A DNA stretch of 64,000 nucleotides from Lysobacter sp. Root76 (GTDB lineage Bacteria; Pseudomonadota; Gammaproteobacteria; Xanthomonadales; Xanthomonadaceae), in the NCBI RefSeq assembly GCF_001428685.1, contig NZ_LMIK01000005.1:515224-579223 (forward strand). The letters run 5' to 3'. The notes under the pieces were generated by a model. It was not told where the DNA came from. It ran no database searches and was given only the letters and a program-made list of their open reading frames with translations. The translations under genes were made by a program, and so were the position numbers. Positions 8,801-16,728 of this stretch are shown piece by piece (positions within the stretch are counted from its first letter, which is position 1; the number at the start of each line of letters is the position of its first letter).

Positions 8801-10014
8801 TGCCAGGCCGCACGATGGACCAGCCGAACCCGGCCGGCCAGGCCGAACAGTCCGATGTGTTGGCGACCAAGCCGGCAGGGCCTGGTGCACTTGCGCCTCA
8901 GCCTGCGAGCGCCCCCGAGGCGCCTGCGGAATTGCCGACCGCGCCGACGCCCCAGGTCGCGCCGCCTGTCGCGGCGGACCTGGCACCGGTGCCGCCGGTC
9001 GCGCAGCCAGTCGTGGCTGCGGCCACTCAGCCTGTGCAGGCCGTTCCGGCTGTTGCTGGCGAAGCAGCTTCGCTGGCCGTCCCGGAAGCATCCCAACCTC
9101 CGCAGGCCGCTCCGACTGTTGCGGCGGAGGCTATGCCTGCTCCGGACGACGGCGCGTTGAGTCGTGGCGATCGAGGTCAGGAGGTCGAACTGCTGCAATA
9201 CCGCCTGCAACGAGTGGGATACCGTGGGCCAGCAGATGCGCCGGCTCCCGAGCCAGGGCATTTCGACGCTTCGACCGAACATGCCGTCCGCCAGCTTCAG
9301 CGAGACCATGGTCTGGCCGAGACGGGCCGCGTCGACCCCGACACGGTGCAGGCGCTGGCGGTCGCTCAGCAGGCAAAGATCGAGTCGCAGAAATCCGTGG
9401 CGCCGTCGCCAGCATCGGAGGCAGTCGCGCAGTCCGGGCAGGCAAAGCCTGCGCCAATGGGGGCGGAGCCGCAGAAGCCCGACGTGCCTGTCCTCGCCGT
9501 AGGCGAGCCTGAGCGCCAAATCCCGTCACCGGCTCGGCCTGAGCCGGAACTCCCGATCCAGTCCGCGCCATTCCGGGCCGCGAGCGTTTCGGGGCATTTG
9601 CAGCCTGTCGCGACGCAGAGTGCGGAGCGTACGAATCCTGATCGCGATGAAGCCCGGCGAGAGGTTGCGCGACTATCACCAGCGGATCAGGCGATGTTCG
9701 CCAAAATTCGCGGCGCAGTACCGACCGATGTGTCCGACGAGGTGGTAGCCAAGGCCATGCTGGAGGCCAAGCGCAACGGCATTCCGGACGTTGAGCGCGT
9801 CGGCCAGGTCGGCGTTGTGGATGGAAAGCTCTGGGTCGGCAGCGTAACCCCTGGCTTTCATGCCTCGGTGCCGGCACATGGCCCCGCGCCGAGCATACAG
9901 GACACCCTCAAAGAAACGCAGGCCGTAAATCAGCAGTGCGATCAGCAACTGGCAATGGATGCGAGCCAGCGGCAACAAGACGAGCAACAGCGACCGGGTC
10001 GCGCGATCGGATAG
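5884..10014 (+). CDS. Tle1/DUF2235-like lipase with peptidoglycan-binding domain and XVIPCD-like tail
   Basis: A 1376-residue multidomain protein. Residues about 50-330 are an alpha/beta-hydrolase of the DUF2235/Tle1 phospholipase type: S163 in GFSRG, D219 in YDPVP and H278 in GAHSDIGGSY form a complete candidate triad. Residues about 430-520 are glycine/alanine-rich and hydrophobic. A Pro/Ala-rich linker (about 915-1085) precedes a PG_binding_1 domain (about 1088-1160, LSRGDRGQEVELLQYRLQRV then GYR). The last 120 residues (SPADQAMFAKIR... VAKAMLEAKRNGI... WVGSVTPGFH) and a glutamine-rich end resemble XVIPCD, which docks Xanthomonadales effectors to VirD4 of the killing T4SS. Likely an antibacterial effector attacking target-cell membranes. 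The ribosome binding site is GGAG, 9 nt before the ATG. No secretion machinery lies in the window. Confidence 0.8.
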   Translation: MEEDKKRKKYVIYLAEDGLPKDDVSHYTATAEHLRSYDKAADELYKFKVPTLLNTKDPHSYLLFGLMDGTQNDVAQDPLNATNVARFKAQAEKLKSAGLNIEVLYEAGPATQTNPIKQKIDAATGYTSESIAEQLYGRIVEQTNSIYEQDPDAKVAVHAEGFSRGGSQVPILARMIHERGIPNLYRPEIVSDEHGNLKKAFPHFHQAPGHTAMSVGIYDPVPTGAMEKLDRRLPPSVVSGFQINAADERRRTFPVDRIIPAGMSEDGRFLSVSVAGAHSDIGGSYLRNGLGTRSYNLMTDYHDALFSESLLRRLPETDDPRMNVIHRSEEANPFKYMPKTRRDLPAGEVIKLMSDDGSPVPSDPIAAAVRHRPEPMTTAAQITEIASCTRDAARCVPTQMTAPLAEDSMAAARNKLMVEVDIEVRAYEPPRPLSPGAKVMAAAGIAGIAASVVDAKASADRASTLFSQDNPLAAQSELTHYAARGTGGWVGGAATGLAVGWETGPGVIGFAAVGAVAGSHVGENVAKWWDNKQIYEQKDGQGVEWEFNGRQWLRQEQGDLSDTGIRAPTRQSFSALPEKERELNFLASNSATMLALGNVVAPRDPFNLPANDEDAKSLGDANWKRDAESGDWRRETVIARTDRGHPLTRTDTAPPERAAELERDAEQVIKANIASGPAPIAARYELAYKAYGCQSFGAPPSAVTAALANADRLTASNEESYRHGQDGQWRSDSGELAQGNTARELNGTREQLQPALVQHAEQLAAAPAWTPPTREDMDRVNLRTAYAAVGVAPNPDRFDAALEAVQRTREAQGIDANLTSLYVERNEKGGYDAQSPIVHLGRDAQGVHVAAVTSSQDIELALVDQRGLKQPIPETAELRIAALSPQQRDAQDQMIREANRQGVSNDQVQQVAVAAAAAPLRSEGPLPVREVEAVRVVVEAEPISALRVTQPEASSPSPQAATVAEAAPPEPKLPGRTMDQPNPAGQAEQSDVLATKPAGPGALAPQPASAPEAPAELPTAPTPQVAPPVAADLAPVPPVAQPVVAAATQPVQAVPAVAGEAASLAVPEASQPPQAAPTVAAEAMPAPDDGALSRGDRGQEVELLQYRLQRVGYRGPADAPAPEPGHFDASTEHAVRQLQRDHGLAETGRVDPDTVQALAVAQQAKIESQKSVAPSPASEAVAQSGQAKPAPMGAEPQKPDVPVLAVGEPERQIPSPARPEPELPIQSAPFRAASVSGHLQPVATQSAERTNPDRDEARREVARLSPADQAMFAKIRGAVPTDVSDEVVAKAMLEAKRNGIPDVERVGQVGVVDGKLWVGSVTPGFHASVPAHGPAPSIQDTLKETQAVNQQCDQQLAMDASQRQQDEQQRPGRAIG

Positions 10015-10332
10015 CTTGGAGGGGCAGGTTCATCTTTCCATTCCTCCGCGAAATCGCGGCCCAGGCGATTCTCGCTGACCTGCAGATTGCGTCCTTCCAG
10101 GTACTCCAAGACGAGGGGCAGGGAGTTATCGGAGTCGGTGATATAGCCGCGGGCGCCCTACGCTGAGGCCGGGACCGTCGGGACACCGCGCCCGCCAAAC
10201 CGACGAACGTCGCCGCGTGTCGCGGAAAGCGGGCAAGTCGTCAAGGTTGCGGGCCCCTGCAGGACTATGCTGCCCTCGCACCAAGAGCAGCACAGACCGC
10301 AGCTCCCCATCACCCAGCTCAAGGATGAAGCC
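10015..10332. other. Intergenic stretch with a possible reverse-strand gene remnant
   Basis: On the minus strand one frame (10157 down to 10015) reads GYITDSDNSLPLVLEYLEGR and goes on NLQVSENRLGRDFAEEWKDE, a composition typical of a real protein rather than noise. It has an in-frame TAG just upstream (10158-10160) and no start codon, and downstream it runs into the 3' end of the effector gene on the other strand. It may be the tail of a lost immunity or accessory gene. The rest holds the leader of the gene at 10333. No terminator is evident. Confidence 0.3.
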
Positions 10333-11775
10333 ATGAACGACATTCAGAACGGCCGGACCACGCAGCAAGGCATGGCGGCCGATAAAGCGGCCTATCTGGC
10401 CGAAGCTACTTCACTGTTCAAAGAGATCCTCCCGCTGTGGGACTCGGCCGGCAATGTCTGGCGCACGGCCTGCGCTTTCGACAGCCTGCTCGATTATTTC
10501 GTCGTCAGCGGTACCGACAGCGCGCCTTATGCAGCCGCCGCGTTGAATGCCTTGGATCCGACCAAGAAAGGCAATTGGTGGGACGACTTCGGCTGGATCG
10601 GCATCGCGGCCTTGCGTGCGGCCGAGTTGGGCTTCGCGGCCAATCACCGCTACGACTTCCTCAAGATCGCGATCAATTCCTGGTGCTACATGTACGGCGC
10701 GGGTTGGTCGACGAAGTCGGGTCCGCATGGGGCCTACCCCTATCTCGACCCGCCCGGTTGGGCGAGCTTCGCCAGCACCCACGGCAACAACACCGGCGCG
10801 CCCAATTGCTGGGCCTACATCGCCCAGACCTGGCCGGGCGTGTCGCCGGACATGCAGGCCAAGTTGCGTCCGCGCTACTCGCCCGGCGGCATTTGGAACT
10901 CGCCTTTCACCGCCACCGAGCACCCCATTCCGGTGCCCGAGTACAACAGCGGCGGCGGCGACGTCCTCAATCCGATCCAGAACACCGTCACCAATGCCGT
11001 CTACGCCTTACTGAGCCTGCGTTTGTCCCAGGCCGCGAAGAATCCGGATTTCGCGCCGTACTTCAACAACGTGAACTTCAATCTCGCAGCTTGCAACCAG
11101 GCCTGGGAAAACCAGATCGCCTGGTGGCAGCTGTGGATGCTGAAGACACCGGACCCGCTGCAATCGCTGTTGTTGACGGGGCAGCAGGGCTCGCAGGGCG
11201 GGTCCTTGGTGCGTGAGCGAGTGTCCAGCTTCGCGGCGGTGAACAACGAGATCTATTGGGACTCCTCGTACAACAAGGGGATGACCTGGAGCGGCGACCA
11301 GGGCCTGCTGATCGGGGCGCTGCGCGAGGCGAATGCGATTTATAAGGCCTCGCCGCCGCCGGTGTGCGGTCTGTACCCGGATCTCATCAAGGGCACGTTC
11401 GCCAACTATTTCCGGCCGCGCGCCTACGGCTCGGTCAGCGGCAATTTCCCGCTGCCATGGTTGGAGGTGGGGGCCACGGACCCGTACAACGCGACGCCGC
11501 CGGGCAGCGACTACGGCGATTACCAGACCGGCGTGGGCGCCTACATGCGCTATCTGCTGCAGGCCTATCGGGCCGAGCCGGCGCTGCTGGCCGCGTACAA
11601 GCCGGCGATCATCGCCACCGCTAACGCGCTGGTGAATCCGAACTTCGGCGCGGCATCGCCCCCTGGGGCCTGCGACGCATTCACTCCGCAGAACAACGGC
11701 AACGGCAACGCCGACCTGATGTCGGCCTACGTCAATCGCCTGGCGGTGCTGACGCTGGCGATCGCGATCAGCTGA
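10333..11775 (+). CDS. GH76-like six-hairpin glycosidase-fold protein
   Basis: A 480-residue protein. Repeated aromatic-rich helical hairpins (NVWRTACAFDSLLDYF, WDDFGWIGIAALRAAEL, WENQIAWWQLWML, WSGDQGLLIGALREAN) look like an (alpha/alpha)6 barrel. The paired aspartates in NWWDDFGW sit where GH76 alpha-1,6-mannanases carry their catalytic Asp-Asp. The start at 10333 is preferred because AAGGATG lies just upstream; the longer frame from 10267 lacks one. No signal peptide is visible, which is unusual for a secreted mannanase, so the substrate may be intracellular, or export may be non-classical. It has no functional partner among its neighbours. Fold is fairly well supported, specificity is not. 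Confidence 0.6.
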   Translation: MNDIQNGRTTQQGMAADKAAYLAEATSLFKEILPLWDSAGNVWRTACAFDSLLDYFVVSGTDSAPYAAAALNALDPTKKGNWWDDFGWIGIAALRAAELGFAANHRYDFLKIAINSWCYMYGAGWSTKSGPHGAYPYLDPPGWASFASTHGNNTGAPNCWAYIAQTWPGVSPDMQAKLRPRYSPGGIWNSPFTATEHPIPVPEYNSGGGDVLNPIQNTVTNAVYALLSLRLSQAAKNPDFAPYFNNVNFNLAACNQAWENQIAWWQLWMLKTPDPLQSLLLTGQQGSQGGSLVRERVSSFAAVNNEIYWDSSYNKGMTWSGDQGLLIGALREANAIYKASPPPVCGLYPDLIKGTFANYFRPRAYGSVSGNFPLPWLEVGATDPYNATPPGSDYGDYQTGVGAYMRYLLQAYRAEPALLAAYKPAIIATANALVNPNFGAASPPGACDAFTPQNNGNGNADLMSAYVNRLAVLTLAIAIS

Positions 11776-11880
11776 GTGTCCGCAATGCGGTCGCCGGTGC
11801 CTGGAGGCGCCGGCGACTTGTGGTTTCGATCGACGGCTGGCTGAGCGGCGCCGGCGATGCGTCGATGATTGCAGCCGGCC

Positions 11881-12345
11881 TCACACCGGCAGCGCGGTCG
11901 TCTTCTTGACGGTGCGCAGCGCCAGCGTCGATTGCACCCGCACCACGCCGGGCAGCTGGGTCAGGATCTCGGTATGGATGCGCTCGAAGTCGGCGGAGTC
12001 GGCATAGGCCACGCGCACCATGTAGTCGGCCGTGCCGGCGAGCAGGCAGCACTCGGTGACTTCGGGGTGTTGCTGGATCGCCGCCTCGAACGCGTCCAGC
12101 GACGCGCGCCCTTGCTGGTCCAGCGACACCAGCACGAAGGCGGTGCCGGGCAGGCCCACCACTTTCTCGTCCAGCAGCATCACGTAGCGCGCGATCAGGC
12201 CGCGCTCCTCCAGCAACTTGACGCGCCGCAGGCAGGCCGAGGGCGACAGGTTGATCTGCTGGGCGACGTCGGCGTTGGTCAGGCGCCCGTCCTCCTGGAG
12301 CAGGCGCAGGATGGCGCGATCGCGGGCGTCCAGTTTCATTCGCAT
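11881..12345 (-). CDS. Lrp/AsnC-family transcriptional regulator, probably controls ald
   Basis: A 154-residue feast/famine regulator. An N-terminal HTH (residues about 5-60: LDARDRAILRLLQEDGRLTN, then ADVAQQINLSPSACLRRVKL) is followed by the RAM ligand-binding domain (about 70-148: AFVLVSL... PEVTECCLLAGTADYMVRV), in which amino acids bind at dimer interfaces. The start is MRMKLD at 12345 or the second Met at 12339; a longer frame to 12456 runs into the promoter region. It is divergent from alanine dehydrogenase with a gap of about 154 nt, the same arrangement as AldR-type regulators, which activate ald in response to L-alanine. The target is inferred from this arrangement. Confidence 0.85.
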   Translation of the reverse strand: MRMKLDARDRAILRLLQEDGRLTNADVAQQINLSPSACLRRVKLLEERGLIARYVMLLDEKVVGLPGTAFVLVSLDQQGRASLDAFEAAIQQHPEVTECCLLAGTADYMVRVAYADSADFERIHTEILTQLPGVVRVQSTLALRTVKKTTALPV

Positions 12346-12499
12346 ATTATTCGACGGATGCTCGAAATATCGGTAAATAGTGCGGCATTGGCTTCGCCGA
12401 AGCAACGAAATTAGCGAATAAGTGCATGTTTGCTCGTTCATACTGCCTCCCCACAAGGCGCCGGAAGAGCCGGGGCCAGATCACGGGCGAGTACAGACC
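12346..12499. promoter_or_regulatory. Divergent lrp-like/ald control region with palindrome
   Basis: The 154-nt spacer is AT-richer than its flanks. It contains GCTTCG (12391-12396) and CGAAGC (12398-12403), a 6-bp inverted repeat around one base, with further AT-rich half-site-like tracts at 12405-12420 (CGAAATTAGCGAATAA). Lrp-family regulators bind degenerate palindromes with AT-rich centres, so this is the expected operator zone. Promoter boxes are not clear enough to place. Confidence 0.4.
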
Positions 12500-13618
12500 A
12501 TGCGCATAGGTGTGCCGAAGGAAATCAAGAACCACGAGTACCGCGTAGGTCTCGTTCCCTCGTCCGTGCAAGAGCTGGTGCACCACGGCCACCAGGTGAT
12601 GGTGCAGCAGGGTGCCGGTCTGGGCGCCGGTCTGGCCGATGCCGACTACGTCGCCGCCGGCGCCGTCATCGTGGACGGTGCCGACCAGATCTTCGCCGAT
12701 GCCGAAATGATCGTGAAGGTGAAGGAGCCGCTGGCGGAAGAGCGCGCCAAGCTGCGTCCGGGCCAGATCCTCTTCACCTACCTGCACTTGGCCCCCGACG
12801 CGGCGCAGACCCACGACTTGATCAAGTCGGGCGCGATCTGCATCGCGTACGAGACGGTGACCGCGGCGAACGGTTCGCTGCCGCTGCTGACTCCGATGTC
12901 GGAAGTCGCCGGCCGCCTGGCTCCTCAGGTGGGCGCGCATTCGCTGGAGAAGGCGCAGGGCGGCCGCGGCGTGCTGCTGGGCGGCGTGCCCGGCGTGCCG
13001 GCCGCCGAAGTCGTCATCCTCGGCGGCGGCGTGTCCGGCACCCACGCGGCGACGATCGCCGTCGGCATGGGCGCCAAGGTCACCGTGGTGGATCGTTCGG
13101 CCGATGCGCTCAAGCGTCTGGCCACCCAGTTCGGCACCGCCATCTCGACCGTGTTCTCCACCCGCTCGGCCATCGAAGAACTCGTGCGCCGCGCCGACCT
13201 GCTGATCGGCACCGTGCTGGTGCCGGGCGCCGCCGCACCCAAGCTGGTCACGCACGACATGGTCCGCACCATGAAGCCCGGCTCGGTCATCGTCGACGTG
13301 GCCATCGACCAGGGCGGCTGCGTCGAGACTTCGCGCGCCACCACCCACGCGGCGCCGACCTACGTCGTCGACGGCGTCGTGCACTACTGCGTGGCCAACA
13401 TGCCCGGCGCGGTCGCCCGCACCTCCACCTTCGCGCTCAACAGCGTGACCTTGCCGTTCACCCTGGCGCTCGCGAACCACGGCTGGAAGGAAGCGCTTGC
13501 GCGCGACGTCCATCTGCGCAACGGCCTCAACGTGTCCGAAGGCCACGTGACCTGCGAGCCGGTGGCCGAAGCGCACGGCTTGCCTTACGTGACCGCGGAA
13601 ACCGCCATTGGCGTGTAA
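12500..13618 (+). CDS. ald: Alanine dehydrogenase
   Basis: A 372-residue enzyme, full length for the family. It catalyses NAD-dependent oxidative deamination of L-alanine to pyruvate and ammonium in the cytosol, for alanine catabolism and nitrogen balance. The start is [20 protein letters not shown], the classic N-terminal signature. The substrate-binding KVKEPL motif (about residues 74-79), the catalytic His in YLHLAPD (about 96) and the Rossmann motif [10 protein letters not shown] (about 174-183) are all present. It is transcribed divergently from an Lrp-type regulator and ends in a strong intrinsic terminator. The longer frame from 12422 has no support. Confidence 0.96.
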   Translation: MRIGVPKEIKNHEYRVGLVPSSVQELVHHGHQVMVQQGAGLGAGLADADYVAAGAVIVDGADQIFADAEMIVKVKEPLAEERAKLRPGQILFTYLHLAPDAAQTHDLIKSGAICIAYETVTAANGSLPLLTPMSEVAGRLAPQVGAHSLEKAQGGRGVLLGGVPGVPAAEVVILGGGVSGTHAATIAVGMGAKVTVVDRSADALKRLATQFGTAISTVFSTRSAIEELVRRADLLIGTVLVPGAAAPKLVTHDMVRTMKPGSVIVDVAIDQGGCVETSRATTHAAPTYVVDGVVHYCVANMPGAVARTSTFALNSVTLPFTLALANHGWKEALARDVHLRNGLNVSEGHVTCEPVAEAHGLPYVTAETAIGV

Positions 13619-13647
13619 ACGGCGACGGAAGCTGAAGTTGTAAGTAG

Positions 13648-13676
13648 GGGCGGCGCGATTGCGCCGCCCTTTTTTT
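13648..13676 (+). terminator. Rho-independent terminator of ald
   Basis: GGGCGGCGC (13648-13656) and GCGCCGCCC (13661-13669) form a perfect 9-bp GC stem with loop GATT, followed directly by seven T (13670-13676). It lies 30 nt after the ald stop codon. Confidence 0.95.
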
Positions 13677-13839
13677 GCGATCCGGCGTCGGAGCCCACGG
13701 CCTGGAGCAAAGGACGCTTGGCCCTAGCCTGCGGGCCAGGCGCCGCCGATTCGTTTCAGCCCTTCGCTCACAGCGTTCCAGGAGCGCGCAGAACGACGCT
13801 GATATCGTGTGGGGCCGCAAGCCACGACGTGGTGCCCGC

Positions 13840-14352
13840 ATGAACATCGCACGAGCTTTCCCCGCCGCCTGCGCCGTTCTTTCCGCGCTGCTGGCCCTGT
13901 CGGTCAGCTCGCCGTCGCGCGCAACCGACGGTGCCGCGCCGCTGGTCGGTACCTGGCGGGTCGAGCGCGTCACCGACACCGATTCGAAAACCGGCAAGGT
14001 CGTCCATCCCTACGGCGAGCACCCCAAGGGCTACATCGTCTACGACCCAACGGGGCATCTGAGCGTGCAGCTCATGCGCACGCCCGCGACGCCACCGTTC
14101 GCGTCCGGCGACGATGCCAAGGGCACCGACGCGGAGGTGCGTGCCGCGTACGACGGTTTCGTCGCCTATTTCGGAACGTACGAGGTCGACGCCAAGAAGG
14201 GGGTCGTCGTGCATCGGGTGGAGGGCAGCTTGATGCCCAGCTACACCGGCACCGATCAGCCGCGGCCGTTCCGCGTCGAGGGGGATGTGCTCACTATCGA
14301 GGGCGATAGCGAGGGCGTGCATTTCCTGCGGCGGTTGAGGCGGGTGCGTTAA
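13840..14352 (+). CDS. Exported lipocalin-like domain protein
   Basis: A 170-residue protein with a cleavable signal peptide (MNIARAFPAACAVLSALLAL, cleaved near SRA-TDG). The mature part reads as a Lipocalin_5-like barrel: LVGTWRVERV at the start, GYIVYDPTGHLSVQLMR (the usual hallmark of this family), then FGTYEVDAKKGVVVHRVEGS and a C-terminal strand FLRRLRRV. Such proteins are mostly uncharacterised periplasmic binders of small hydrophobic ligands. The ATG at 13840 gives a proper signal peptide; the longer frame from 13675 would bury it. No operon partner is evident. Confidence 0.75.
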   Translation: MNIARAFPAACAVLSALLALSVSSPSRATDGAAPLVGTWRVERVTDTDSKTGKVVHPYGEHPKGYIVYDPTGHLSVQLMRTPATPPFASGDDAKGTDAEVRAAYDGFVAYFGTYEVDAKKGVVVHRVEGSLMPSYTGTDQPRPFRVEGDVLTIEGDSEGVHFLRRLRRVR

Positions 14353-14416
14353 CGCGATTCACGACGTGCGCCTGGCCCTTTCCGCTTTTCTGAATTAGCG
14401 GCACAGCGCCCTTTAG

Positions 14417-14695
14417 CTATCGCAGCCCGCCGGACCGAGGCATCCGGTTTAGCTCATCGATCACTTTCCTGGGCGCCCGCAATCGGATCTGCACGGGAAA
14501 GGACTCCTGCACGACGACGTCCTTCACCACGCCGTTCTTCTCCAACTCCATGACCTTGGCCAATACCGGGTCGGGGGTCTCCGCGCTGCCGACGATCAGC
14601 GCAGTTTCCAGAGGCGCTCGATCCACGGTCGCCTGTTTGCCGTTGACGCTGCAGGCTGCCAGCAGCATCAGTGCCACGATGAAGAGAGTTCTCAT
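14417..14695 (-). CDS. Small putative lipoprotein
   Basis: A 92-residue protein with a lipobox: MRTLFIVALMLLAACSVNGK, where LAAC places the lipidated cysteine at residue 15. The mature part is short and charged (DPVLAKVMELEKNGVVKDVV, then VQESFPVQIRLRAP), possibly two strands and a helix. I recognise no family. It lies downstream of, and on the same strand as, the protease gene at 14795-15790, with about 100 nt between, so the two could be co-transcribed. Confidence 0.65.
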   Translation of the reverse strand: MRTLFIVALMLLAACSVNGKQATVDRAPLETALIVGSAETPDPVLAKVMELEKNGVVKDVVVQESFPVQIRLRAPRKVIDELNRMPRSGGLR

Positions 14696-14794
14696 GCTTC
14701 CGGCCTCGCGGGTTGGGCTAGGCGACGAAAGCGTGGCGCGCCGTCTTGCGGCGCGCCACGCCGGCGTCAGTTCGATTCAACGCCCGTCGATAGA

Positions 14795-15790
14795 TCAAGG
14801 ATAGGTCGTGATCCAGTTCTGCAGCTGGTTGTAGACGGTGCTGGTGATCCGCGTTCCGCAGTTCTGGGAGGCCGAGCCTGTGGTGTGGATGCCGCGGACA
14901 TTAACGCCGCCCTCGCTGGCGATGCCGCTGCCGCTGTTACCGCCGAAGGTGTCGATGGTGTAGCACAGCCGGTAGGAACCGCTGGTGGAGACCGTTCCGG
15001 AATGCGTCCACATCGTGCCGAAGGGCTTGTCGCCCGGATAGCCGCTGATGGTGTGGGTGCCGCCGGAGTAGACGCCCCAGCCGGAGTTGCCGCCGTGCGG
15101 GGCCGAGCTGAGCACGATCAGGGCGTAGTCGTAGTTGGAGTCCGCACTGTTGTGCCATGCCGTCGTGGTGACGGCGCGGGCCCAGCTGGTGGTGCCCCAG
15201 GGCTGGTAGCTGCCGTTCTGGGCGGTGGTGAAGTTCAAAGCGGAGTACCAGGTGCCGGCGCCGTTGGACACGCAGTGCCCGGCGGTGAGCACGTGCTTGG
15301 GCGTGATCAGCGTGCCGGTGCAGCCGATCGCGATGCGGCCGATATGCCAATACGGCGAAGCGACGGTGTTCGTCACCTGCACGCGATTGTCGGGGCCGAT
15401 GACGACGGTGGGGCCGATCATGGCGCTACCGTAGCGGAGCGGGGGCTTCGGGGCAGTGCTTTGCGAGGTGGGGGTGCGGCCGATCATCTCCAGGTCCTTG
15501 ATGGCCTGCTCGAAGATGGCGACGTCTTCCGGATGCATCTTGGACTCGTACTGATCGCCGTTGGGGGTGACCGTGATGGTGCTCAGTCCGGCGGCCTTCT
15601 GTCGCGGGCTCTGCAGGCGGGCGTCGGTGGCGATGCCCATTTCCGGCAACGCGTGCGTCACCAGATTGTCGCCATGGATGAACCTGGCTTTCGCGTTCAA
15701 CTTCTGGAATGAAGGTTCCTTGGCTTGCGCCGTCTCCATTGCCGGGATCGAAATCAACAGCACCAAACTCAGCGCGGCTAGCGTTTTCAT
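14795..15790 (-). CDS. Secreted trypsin-like serine protease, V8/glutamyl-endopeptidase type
   Basis: A 331-residue preproenzyme. It has a signal peptide (residues 1-23, ending TAQA-KEP), a propeptide of about 90 residues, and a chymotrypsin-fold catalytic domain from about 125. All three catalytic residues are visible: His in TAGHC, Asp in NYDYALIVL and Ser in GGNSGSG. The order and the GNSGSG form (rather than GDSGGP) fit the S1B glutamyl endopeptidase branch, which cleaves after acidic residues; that specificity is inferred. Two cysteines frame GCTGTLITPKHVLTAGHC, a likely disulfide. Probably an extracellular nutrient-acquiring or lytic protease, common in Lysobacter-like bacteria. Confidence 0.9.
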   Translation of the reverse strand: MKTLAALSLVLLISIPAMETAQAKEPSFQKLNAKARFIHGDNLVTHALPEMGIATDARLQSPRQKAAGLSTITVTPNGDQYESKMHPEDVAIFEQAIKDLEMIGRTPTSQSTAPKPPLRYGSAMIGPTVVIGPDNRVQVTNTVASPYWHIGRIAIGCTGTLITPKHVLTAGHCVSNGAGTWYSALNFTTAQNGSYQPWGTTSWARAVTTTAWHNSADSNYDYALIVLSSAPHGGNSGWGVYSGGTHTISGYPGDKPFGTMWTHSGTVSTSGSYRLCYTIDTFGGNSGSGIASEGGVNVRGIHTTGSASQNCGTRITSTVYNQLQNWITTYP

Positions 15791-16728
15791 AACAAGCTCC
15801 GTTGTTGGTGGGGTAGTCCTTTAGCGGGCTGTCGAGAAAGCGCCTCCTGCGTTCTCTCGACCTGGAGCAATCCGGACAGGGGCCCGGACTGGCTCCGACG
15901 AAACGGGCAGGGGTCGTCCGTTTCGCCGACGCGGCCGTCCCTGGCCGCGCTGGCGGCGCGTCTCACGACGCTCCGCTGGTTCGCATGTTCGGATCCGAAT
16001 GCCATGCGCATGCCATGCGCATGCCGCTCGCGGCACGCTTGATGCCGCGGTCCGTGAATGTCGATCCTGAATTTCAGCCGCGTTCGCGGCAATCAGGGAT
16101 GTGCAGGCGTGGCACGCCGCGGAGGCGGCCTGAATTCGTAAAGAGCAAGCTCAACCGAGAGACCGTTGGCCGCAGAGAATATCGGGCACGCGTTTGCGTT
16201 GATGCGCATAGCGACCTCCATGTCTGCAGGGGAAAGCCGATTGAGGGCCCGTCCGCCTGCCTTGCCCAGTAGCGAGAGAAACTCCGTTTCTGGCGCGAAT
16301 TTGTACGCGCAAAAGGATGCTTCCGTCGTGATGCCACTCACAAATGCTCAAACATGAGGCGCAGTGGCTCGCTTGGCATCGTGTATGCGGCGCTAACGAT
16401 GAATCGCCGCGCTGATCGGCGCGAATGCTTTTAATTTGTTTGAAGGTTCGCTGTCATGATCTTCATGTTGCAAGGCCAGAATCGCAGCGAGGAGACGTAC
16501 TCGGCCGCGATCCGCTGCAACTTCTCCGGATTGCGCTACACCTACACCTGCACGATCCACTCGCCGTCGGTGTCGCAGGACTGAGCGGATTCGAGTTCGT
16601 CGCCGAACTAGCGCAATAGGCTCATGCGGCCGTTGATCGAGACGAGTTCCAGGCGCAACTCGTACTTGCGCCGCCGCCGACCACGCGCGGACCGGCCGCG
16701 TCGGCCGGCCCGCTGCATAAACGCCCGA
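15791..16728. other. Gene-poor interval between protease and wza
   Basis: No convincing gene. GCCATGCGCAT is tandemly repeated at 16001-16011 and 16012-16022. A minus-strand frame with a GTG start (about 16338 down to 16093) encodes about 80 residues with a plausible composition, but it has mixed third codon positions and no clear ribosome binding site, so it is not called. A 42-codon plus-strand frame from about 16456 is equally weak. Near the right end lies a GC-rich hairpin after wza. Confidence 0.4.
16689..16711 (-). terminator. GC-rich hairpin downstream of wza
   Basis: GGACCGGCC and GGCCGGCCC form a 9-bp stem (one G-U) with a 5-nt loop, 18 nt past the wza stop. No T-run follows, so it may act as an mRNA 3'-end stabiliser or need Rho rather than be a true intrinsic terminator. 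Confidence 0.3.

Noticed and set aside
7042-9877. Long reverse and shifted frames inside the large effector gene
   Set aside because: They mirror GC-rich codons of the real frame; their residues are arginine/alanine/proline noise without motifs.
16093-16341. Minus-strand frame of about 80 codons with plausible composition
   Set aside because: Third codon positions are not GC-biased as in neighbours, the only start is GTG without a clear ribosome binding site, and no family is recognised.
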